Of a DNA stretch of 64,000 nucleotides, positions 56,429 to 64,000 are shown in pieces. Source of the DNA: Viridothelium virens (taxonomy: Eukaryota > Ascomycota > Dothideomycetes > Trypetheliales > Trypetheliaceae). A program made the translations under genes and the position numbers. The first letter of the stretch is position 1. Each line of letters starts with the position of its first letter. Under the pieces are notes generated by a model that saw nothing but the letters and a program-made list of their open reading frames with translations, had not been told where the DNA came from and searched no databases. The DNA is taken from positions 62,001-126,000 of the forward strand of contig ML991839.1 of NCBI GenBank assembly GCA_010094025.1, given 5' to 3'.

Positions 56429-57493
56429 ACGTAGGATGAGGTTATGGTAACAGCCACGAGTTCCTAGTATGCAAGATTACTGGCGTTCTATGGTAGCTCT
56501 GGAGGCATTCTTGTATCTACACCTGACCAACACAGGGCCTATCAATGGAGCATATTTCATGCCAAGCAAGATCATTACGATGGAGGTTTCACAAGGGTGA
56601 TGACCGCATAACCATCGATCACTGCTTGCAGCCACCAGGTTAAGGTGCTTCGGCGTCCATTACTGACTGAGTAGCCTTACAGATTATTCACTGCCAGAAC
56701 ACGGTAGGTCGTGCAGATTGTTGTCGTTGCATCTCATTTTTCCGCCCGAAATATTTGAATGCCACACTCCAGAGCAGTGATCGTAATGAATTCACATCGA
56801 GAACGAGCTCGATTCTCGGCATGCATATCTCGGCATGCGACCTTCTACGGGTCGCAGAAAAGAAGCATCCTCCAAGAAGTGAACGTCAAGCCTCAGGAGC
56901 TCCATGTGCACAGTTCAGTGTGCCGATAAGAACGCACGTACTTTTCACTCACTGGAAATCTTGTCGTATGTACTGTTCTGGTACATTATGTGAGCAGATC
57001 CTACGTCAACATCTTGGTAAAGTACATGGAGAGCATTTTGCTAGGTGCCGCCTTCGAGCCAGAAGATATTAAGTCTGGCGACTTAATTGTCAATCCGGTT
57101 TTTGTAGATGCGGGACTCCTTCAAAAAAGGGTTTAGATTCATTACCTTTTGAGTAAGTATTGAAAGGATCAGGAAGAGAAGAAAAGATACATATGATAAG
57201 AAAAGCGAGTCTATAGAAAAGGCTAGCGCCATCCTTACTCTGCCTATTCTAAGCTAGGTGATACCTAGCAAATAGATACCCAGGGTTCCGTCTCTTGATT
57301 GCTACCTTGTTCTTCCGTATACTCCGTACCACATTACCTAGGAGGCAGGTACTACCTAACTGTTGGTGCGAACCTCACACGCTAGCGCACGTGTTGTCGG
57401 ATCACGGGTCAATTCGCCTGATATTTCGTCACAACCCTCGAGATTGCTTAGACGCGATACCTACCTACCTAGAAACTTCTAAATTATGCTATC
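56429..57493. other. intergenic, RPL11 3' flank and CSC1 promoter
   Basis: About 1.06 kb without a supported gene. The right part is rich in spacer motifs: TACTCCGTA at 57320-57328, CCTAGG near 57336 and TACCTACCTACCTAG near 57460. These lie immediately upstream of the CSC1-like start. Confidence 0.5.
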
Positions 57494-60202
57494 ATGGATG
57501 AACCTCATCCTACTGACGGCTACAGCAAGCTTTTAGGTGCTGATAACGAAAAGGATACAGTTGTTCAGATCGTCCTTTCCGTTGCCGTTGGCCTAGGAGC
57601 CTTTCTTACATTTTGTGTATGTTGTGCTAGGCTGGAGATGCGGAAGACCTACTAAAGTCATTCAAGGCTCTTCGCCCGAGATGGTCCGGCCTATATGCAG
57701 CTCGTAAGAATCATAAGGATGAGGCCTCGCCGCTTCCGGAGCTACCAGAAACGTTCCTTGGTTGGATACCAGTCTTATGGCGAATAACAGAGCAGCAAAT
57801 ACTCGCTTCCGGAGGCCTTGACGCCTTCGTGGTACGTAATCAGAGCCCTTCAGCGTTGGTATACGTACTGATGAAATTGAGTGTAGTTTCTCAGAACTTT
57901 CAAGTTAGCCATCAAATTTCTGACCGTTACTGCCTTTTTCGCCCTTGTTGTAATCAAGCCAGTCCATGACCACGTTTTGAAACCTGCAAAAGATGAAAAG
58001 GAGGATAACTTTGACCTGTGGCGGTTTGATTCGAGATTGATGGAACAATACAAAAATGGCACACTCGCGACCGCATTGAAGAAGGACATTCAGAGCAACT
58101 ACCTCTGGATGTACATTGTCTTTGCGTACCTATTCACAGGCCTCGCAATGTATTTGATCGTAGCAGAGACGAGACGTATCATTGAGGTACGACAAGAATA
58201 CCTAGGAAGCCAATCAACAATCACGGACCGGACAATTCGTTTATCAGGCATTCCTAAAGAGTTTAGGTCTGAAGAAAGGATCAAAGAGTTTGTTGAAGAT
58301 TTAGAGATTGGCAAGGTGGAAAGTGTCACACTCTGCAAAGACTGGAAGGACCTTGATAGTGCCATGGTGGAACGGATGACCATCTTACGAAGATTAGAAG
58401 AGGCCTGGACTGTCCATTTAGGCTACCGTCGAGTAGAGAGAAATCTTGAATCTCTTCCAATTTCGCAACCATCTCCGCCTGGGCCGACAACTGATAGCGA
58501 CAATCATGTCCATCACGAAAGCAGTAGGTTGATTACGAGCAACGGCGAACCCTCCCATGTGCGGCCTTACTCTAAAGCTCGCCCAAAGACAAAGATTCGC
58601 TATGGCCGCTTCAAGCTGCAAAGTATGATGGTTGATGCAATCGACTATTACGAGGAGAAGCTGGCAAAAATAGATACCAGAATTCGAGATTTGCGCCAAA
58701 AGGATTTCGAGCCAACGGCACTCGCATTTGTGACGATGGATAGCGTTGCTGCCTGCCAAATGGCTGTTCAGGCTCTCCTAGATCCTTCACCCCAAGAATT
58801 TCTTGCAAAGCCTAGTCCTCCTCCAGCAGATATCGTCTGGCCAAACACCTACTTGTCTAGGAGGAGCCGAGTGGTCAGGGCATGGGCAATTACTGCCGTG
58901 GTTGTTCTCTTAACAGTCTTTTGGTCTGCGATTCTGGTTCCTCTTGCCACTGCCCTAAATCTGGATAATATTGAGGAATTTTGGCCCCAGCTTGGTCAAG
59001 CTCTCAAGTCCGATACCATAGTACGCTCTTTCATCCGGACCCAGTTTCCAACTCTCTTGAGCTCTCTACTATTGGTACTTGTGCCTTATCTTTATGATTG
59101 TAAGTTGGCCGAGCCAGTCTACATTTCAGCAGCTAACACGGATAGGGCTGGCTAATTTTCAAGGCATGACGTCGCAAGGCGACATAGAACTATCCGTAAT
59201 ATCCAAGAATTTCTTCTTTACCTTCTTCAACTTCTTTATCGTCTTTACCATTTTAGGAACTCTCTCGAATTTCCTCAAGGACGGCAACTTTGATAAGCCT
59301 TTGAAGGACGTTAACAATGTCGCGGAGAATTTGGCAACATCACTCGCCAAACTGCTCAACTTCTATCTCAACTACATCATACTTCAGGGTCTCGGGATCT
59401 TCCCATTAAGATTATTGGAGTTCGGTAGCGTTGCCTTGTACCCGATTAGCCTCATTGGAGCAAAAACCCCTCGAGGTATAATCAAGACTTTGTCCATAGC
59501 GGCATTGGCTGATAAGTTGCGCAGACTATGCAGAGCTCGTGCAGCCACCCATATTCAGCTATGGCTTCTACCTCCCTCAGACCCTTTTGATCTTCATAAT
59601 ATGTATTATCTACAGTGTATTGCCTGGCTCTTGGCAAATCCTCCTCGCCGGTCTGGCATATTTTGCGATCGGTTACGTCGTGTACAAATATCAGCTACTC
59701 TATGCTATGGCCCATCGCCAGCACTCATCCGGTAAGAGCTGGACAATGATTTGCGATAGAGTCATTCTTGGTGTCATTCTCTTCCAACTCACAACCACCG
59801 GCGAAATTGCTCCGAAGGCACCGAAGCTGTCGCCTCTGATTCTGCCATTGCTTGCTGGTACACTGTATTTCAGCTACGTGTACTCGAGGACCTATAAGCC
59901 CCTTATGGGCTTCATTGCCTTGCGAAGCATCAGAAGAGCCGAGCATTCGGATTTGGCTGAAGGCATTCGTGAACATGCTGGGATTGATGTGAGAACTATA
60001 AGGTATATCACTGAGAGTCTGGCTGGACGAAGTGGTGATGAGTCCGGCGAGGCCCGACATCGTTTCGTCAATCCTAGTCTGATAGCACCGTAGGTCACAG
60101 ACGTACACAACTTTTCCATTGTTGCTAACTTTCGGTAGATTAGAGGATGTTTGGATCGTAGACAAAGACGCAAGACGCGAAGATGGCCGCGGTGTTGACT
60201 AA
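57494..60202 (+). CDS. CSC1/OSCA-type osmosensitive cation channel (RSN1 family)
   Basis: An 819-aa multi-pass membrane protein of the CSC1/OSCA/TMEM63 family, mechanically or osmotically gated Ca2+-permeable channels. Six exons: 57494-57616, 57667-57831, 57887-59099, 59146-59475, 59525-60089 and 60139-60202, with introns of 50, 55, 46, 49 and 49 bp. The N-terminal three-helix block contains ALRPRWSGLYAARK. The cytosolic RNA-recognition-like region (TDRTIRLSGIPKEFRSEERI, LAFVTMDSVAACQMAVQALL) comes next. The channel domain includes WLANFQGMTSQGDIELSVIS, KNFFFTFFNFFIVFTILGTL, DYAELVQPPIFSYGFYLPQT and YSRTYKPLMGFIALRS. A short acidic tail lies in the last exon. Confidence 0.93.
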
Positions 60203-61111
60203 AGTGGTATATTTCATGCAAAAGTCTAAACGTTCTCGTTTTGGAATAGATACCCATGGAGCATTTTGACAGTTGAATGCATCATAATTCAATACAATAA
60301 AAGCTTGCAAAATTTCATCGGGAGGCGCAAAGCTTGCTATGGTGCTGTTACGTTGCGAGAATCATGGATGGCGCACGCCGTGGTCACCAATGTTCAAGGC
60401 AGGTGCTTATGCGTCGTGGTGCCCATTGCAAAGGAAAGCAAGAGCCAAACTCTACTTTTCCACGGCAAGAGGCAAGCACTAGCAGAAGCACACTCCTCAC
60501 AAATGAGCTAGCGCGCCCTACGTTTGTTGTTTCCTTTCGTGATCACTGTCATCACTCCTGGTACTTTCACTTACGCATCCCCAATCAACTACTTTTGCTT
60601 CAACCAGTCCTAATTTATGCCCTCTCTGGAGGAGCCAGTCAGGTCTCCTCTTTGCTTGAGCTGGTCTCCTCTGTATCCCCTTCATCTATTTACCTATCCT
60701 GAAGCTCAACCTAAGTAAGGCATCAATAGCTTGATTCAAGCGACTCCTCATCTCTTACCGAGCCAGGGGACTTCTCGTCTGATCCATTGATATTCAAGTC
60801 ACGCCACGAGTTTCGAGATTGTCCTTTATCCTGGGGTCGCCGGCCTACACCTTCAAGCGCGACGTGTCCTTCCTGCGGCCCCTAGGACCGTCGAAGGGTC
60901 AGATTCAGCCGAGGAGGTAGACTTGGGAGAGAGGTTGAACTGTCAAGCAATCCCCTCCCGAACAGCGTATACATATTTGTCCTTGCGCGCTGAGGGAGAG
61001 ACAAGCATATCTAGAGGTAAGTCTCAGTCCAAGACTTTCCGAACCGATGTCTCTCGCTAATTGTTTTGAACCCAAGGGTCCGCGACCTCTATAATCCGAC
61101 ACCTGACATCC
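60203..61111. other. intergenic, CSC1 3' flank and F-box promoter
   Basis: About 900 bp with no supported gene. CT-rich tracts near 60570-60700 could be the leader region of the F-box gene. No repeat or RNA gene was seen. Confidence 0.5.
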
Positions 61112-64000
61112 ATGTCAATGGCTGGATTCGGCATAAGTGGCGGAAATGTTGGCTCTAGCCAGCATATCAATACGGCCCAAGCTGAAATGGAAAAGGTGAC
61201 TAGCACTTCTTGGTGGAGAACTCGAGCTCAAGTCGAAGGCGATGACCAATTGCAGAAGCAAAGCGCGAAGTCTTTGTCCTTCAAAGCCTCGAGACTTCGT
61301 TCCAAGCTGAGGTGGATGTATACAAAATGCGGGAAAGTCTCGTTTCGACGTGTACTGGCCTCTCTCTTTCACTCATCGGATAGCACTCCAACGAGTCCCG
61401 GACCACTGAAGGTCACACCAGTACGAACAGCTTCCGAATCACTCCTTAGACCATCTACGGGCCTGACTCCGTCTATGAGCGTTGACATCCTCTTTCCGCC
61501 GGTCTTCACATTCAGTGGCCCTGTCCTACAACCTTCAAGTACCAAGGCGACTCCCTCTACAAGCAGAGCCAGCACAAATCCCTATCCAAGGCCACAAAAG
61601 AACCATACGCACTGGGACTGCCTCACCGAAGACTTTCCAACTTTAGGGAGCCCGGATGGCTCTAACGACAAAAGCCATGAAATCATCTTCGAACCCTTTC
61701 ATGATCCTCTGTCTCGTAGTCTTTCAGAAACTGCTCCGTCGTCTGAAGGATCGTTAGATAATCATGGAGTTTTGCAATCACTTGAGCAATCTTCCGACTC
61801 AAGGTCAGAGCCACGACATTTTCTTGCACAACAAGCTGATATCTACAGATCAGCTGGACGTTCGTATAATCACACTCGCCTGGCTTCTGAGTCTTCAGAA
61901 GTATACCTCTCTCCTGAGGATAACTCTTCCAAACGATTGTCATTGCTTGAGCCCGATGATCCTTGTCCCACAAGAGCATCGTGGCTTCCGCTCGAGCTTC
62001 TCCATCAAATATTCTACTACCTACACCCTGTGGATTTCAATGCTGCTCGACATATCTGTCAGCGTTGGATGCTCGCAAGCTTGGATTGTCGTGTCCTTTG
62101 CACGATGATCAGAAGAGCCGGTTGGTCTTCATTGGTGAGGAACCTACCCACCGACGAGGGTGATGATCTTGGTGACGTTAGTCTCGAGTTGAGACTAAGT
62201 GGTGATCTCGCGAGATCGTGTGCTCTAGGGCCAAATTGGACAGGCTCTGGCGTTCACTTCTATTATGAAGGATCGACGCAGCTAATCCAACCATATCCAC
62301 CGAAATGTGCATTGATGGAGACTTGCGATGTGGATTTTACTGGACTCTCATCTGGTGCTCAAGAGACTACTCGAAACAGAGCTAGCGGTCTCATTTTCAC
62401 CGTTAGCGCCTGTGGTCGCTTTCTTATGGTGGGAGAGAACAACATGATTTATGTCTATCAGCTGGGTCCCGGACACGACATTCATCTTGTGGTACGTATT
62501 GCATGCCCTCGGCGAGTCCTCGGAGTTAGTATGGACACCACTTGCGGTCGGTACGCAGTCGCTGCCTTCCTTGACGGCAGATTAGGAATGGTGTGCGATC
62601 TCCAACTATACAGATCAAGTACGTCGAACACTCCCGAAGAGATATGTGATGATTTCTCGAGACATGGTGCTCATTGTCCGATCCCCCACGATAGAGATAG
62701 CAGTGAGGAGAGTTTACGGGGCAACAATAGCCGAAGCAGCTCACCTCTGGCTCTTATCAGTGCAGAAGATTCTTCGGCTCGCAAACGGACTATCAGCGTT
62801 GCCGCTAATGAGATACCACCGACTGAGAACCAGGAGATATATCAGGTGACAGCACAGCGAAAAGGAAAGACGGAGTTTCAATCAGATACCTCTAGAAGAT
62901 CATACAGATCCTCACATCAACCGGTTTGTCCTACTCTGATGCCGAACAAGCGAACAATCTATGAAGATCTCTGTTATCCTGATGACCCTCCACGCACGGT
63001 TGCGATCTGTCCGTCTCGAAGCTGTGCAGCTTTTGGATGCAATGCTGGTATCCAGCTTCATTGGATTGACGTTGTTACGAAGAGACAAGAAGACCGCTTT
63101 TTCCCTCTCTCAGCAACAACGGACGTCCTTTACTTTCTACCCCCACGGATCGGCGCTGACGCTACTCCAAGTGTCACAGCTGGTGTTACTGACCTTCAAT
63201 CGGACCCACAAGCTCGGAGGTTGCGTCTCATTGGTAGCGCTGTTGCGCCTCATCCGGACACAGTGTTAGGGAGGACGGAGCTACGTAGACGTATGTTTGG
63301 TGCCACTGATATGCGCTTCGGATGTCAACCAAAGCACCGCAGAGACGGACAATGTCTATTCTCTAATCGAGAGTCATCTAGCGACAACAGTATATCTAAT
63401 CAAAAGCAATTCCACGAGCGGCTACAGCAAGACTGGTCACTGGCTGAACTCGAAGGCTCTGTCAAACAAAAAATCCGCGGTGGATCTCACTCATTCCGTC
63501 ATCATCACATATCTGATCATGATGTCTCGATTGCAGACTTGTGGCAAAAGTGGGCTTCACGCCGTAGACAAGACAAAAAATCGTTTACGCCAGACTTTGA
63601 TCATTATCGAGCGATATCTCTCAGTGACGGATATCATATTCTGTTCACCGATCCACCGACTGGTTTGCTATGCCTGGGCTGTGACGCACCATTCGAAAGG
63701 CCAATGAAGCTGACAAGAAAAATGATTCTCGAGCCGCCATTTTCGCAAGGTAGAATGGCAAGTATGGAGCAGATCTGGCAGAAAAGCAAAGAATCTAAAA
63801 TGGACAAAGGCAAAGGTAGAAAGAAAAGGACTTCCACCTCAGAACTGCTCACCCGTTCTGAGGACGAAGGTAGCATTGGACACAACTCCCGTGACGACAA
63901 TGATGTTGTATTGTTTCCTACGGTCTATGCAGCAGGGACGAATCTTCAGAATGGTGTCTTCATTGTTGCAGGTTACGAAGAGGACCTTGTGCTCTACACC
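61112..64000 (+). CDS. F-box protein, partial at window edge
   Basis: The frame opens at ATG 61112 (MSMAGFGISGGNVGSSQ) and stays open to the last base, 963 codons so far with no stop. The first ~285 residues are Ser/Thr-rich and disordered, with a basic helical patch near 50-80. An F-box follows at about 287-335 (WLPLELLHQIFYYLHPVDFN, then CQRWMLASLDC). By family knowledge this binds SKP1 and makes the protein a substrate receptor of an SCF ubiquitin ligase. The C-terminal part has repeated beta-strand-like blocks (LIFTVSACGRFLMVGENNMI, GRYAVAAFLDGRLGMVCDL, TVAICPSRSCAAFGCNAGIQ), consistent with a propeller-like substrate domain. The 3' end and any later introns lie outside the window. Confidence 0.8.
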   Translation, partial: MSMAGFGISGGNVGSSQHINTAQAEMEKVTSTSWWRTRAQVEGDDQLQKQSAKSLSFKASRLRSKLRWMYTKCGKVSFRRVLASLFHSSDSTPTSPGPLKVTPVRTASESLLRPSTGLTPSMSVDILFPPVFTFSGPVLQPSSTKATPSTSRASTNPYPRPQKNHTHWDCLTEDFPTLGSPDGSNDKSHEIIFEPFHDPLSRSLSETAPSSEGSLDNHGVLQSLEQSSDSRSEPRHFLAQQADIYRSAGRSYNHTRLASESSEVYLSPEDNSSKRLSLLEPDDPCPTRASWLPLELLHQIFYYLHPVDFNAARHICQRWMLASLDCRVLCTMIRRAGWSSLVRNLPTDEGDDLGDVSLELRLSGDLARSCALGPNWTGSGVHFYYEGSTQLIQPYPPKCALMETCDVDFTGLSSGAQETTRNRASGLIFTVSACGRFLMVGENNMIYVYQLGPGHDIHLVVRIACPRRVLGVSMDTTCGRYAVAAFLDGRLGMVCDLQLYRSSTSNTPEEICDDFSRHGAHCPIPHDRDSSEESLRGNNSRSSSPLALISAEDSSARKRTISVAANEIPPTENQEIYQVTAQRKGKTEFQSDTSRRSYRSSHQPVCPTLMPNKRTIYEDLCYPDDPPRTVAICPSRSCAAFGCNAGIQLHWIDVVTKRQEDRFFPLSATTDVLYFLPPRIGADATPSVTAGVTDLQSDPQARRLRLIGSAVAPHPDTVLGRTELRRRMFGATDMRFGCQPKHRRDGQCLFSNRESSSDNSISNQKQFHERLQQDWSLAELEGSVKQKIRGGSHSFRHHHISDHDVSIADLWQKWASRRRQDKKSFTPDFDHYRAISLSDGYHILFTDPPTGLLCLGCDAPFERPMKLTRKMILEPPFSQGRMASMEQIWQKSKESKMDKGKGRKKRTSTSELLTRSEDEGSIGHNSRDDNDVVLFPTVYAAGTNLQNGVFIVAGYEEDLVLYT

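Overview
This window is nuclear DNA of a filamentous ascomycete (Pezizomycotina). Genes are broken by short introns, mostly 46-90 bp, with GT(A/G)NGT donors, CT(A/G)A(C/T) branch points and (C/T)AG acceptors. The protein repertoire is fungal: CRT10, LtrA-family, CSC1/RSN1 and SOD2/NHA1-type proteins, MCM7, RPC2, SmB and RPL11. A mating-type alpha-box relic outside any recognisable MAT locus is compatible with a Dothideomycete such as Mycosphaerellales, but that placement is inference. No CRISPR, rRNA, tRNA or intact transposon was recognised.

Layout. 1-6.9 kb is gene-poor. 6.9-14.8 kb has three minus-strand membrane-protein genes: a delta-12 fatty acid desaturase, an LtrA-family protein and a Na+/H+ antiporter. 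16.8-21 kb is a PUF-family RNA-binding protein (minus), divergent from RPC2 of RNA polymerase III (22.9-26.8 kb). A hierarchical tandem repeat (27.0-27.5 kb) separates RPC2 from an FCP1-like HAD protein with altered catalytic motifs. RRP36 follows (29.1-30.3 kb), then a disordered 480-aa protein, a 2.8-kb spacer, a BTB-domain gene whose apparent stop lies in a putative intron, a newly assembled 78-aa spliced microprotein, and CRT10. 41.3-43.9 kb is a spacer. After it come a secreted CAP/PR-1 protein, a DUF255/SPATA20-like thioredoxin-fold protein, an RSO55-type mitochondrial release-factor homologue divergent from MCM7, MPC1, an alpha-box (MAT1-1-1) relic abutting SmB, RPL11 divergent from SmB, a CSC1/OSCA-type channel, and an F-box protein running off the right edge.

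How the genes relate. There is no operon or biosynthetic cluster. Most genes are housekeeping: transcription (RPC2), splicing (SmB), ribosome biogenesis and translation (RRP36, RPL11, RSO55-like), replication and dNTP control (MCM7, CRT10), lipid and ion homeostasis (desaturase, NHA1-like, CSC1-like) and mitochondrial pyruvate import (MPC1). The main novelties are the alpha-box relic joined to the SmB 3' end, the BTB retained-intron switch, the microprotein, the likely pseudophosphatase, micro-exons of 21 nt (PUF) and 9 nt (SmB), and stop-free 54-nt introns in MCM7 and the DUF255 gene.

All exon boundaries were worked out by eye from splice signals, reading frame and remembered family sequence. 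Every spliced model given sums to a multiple of three. None has been checked against transcripts.
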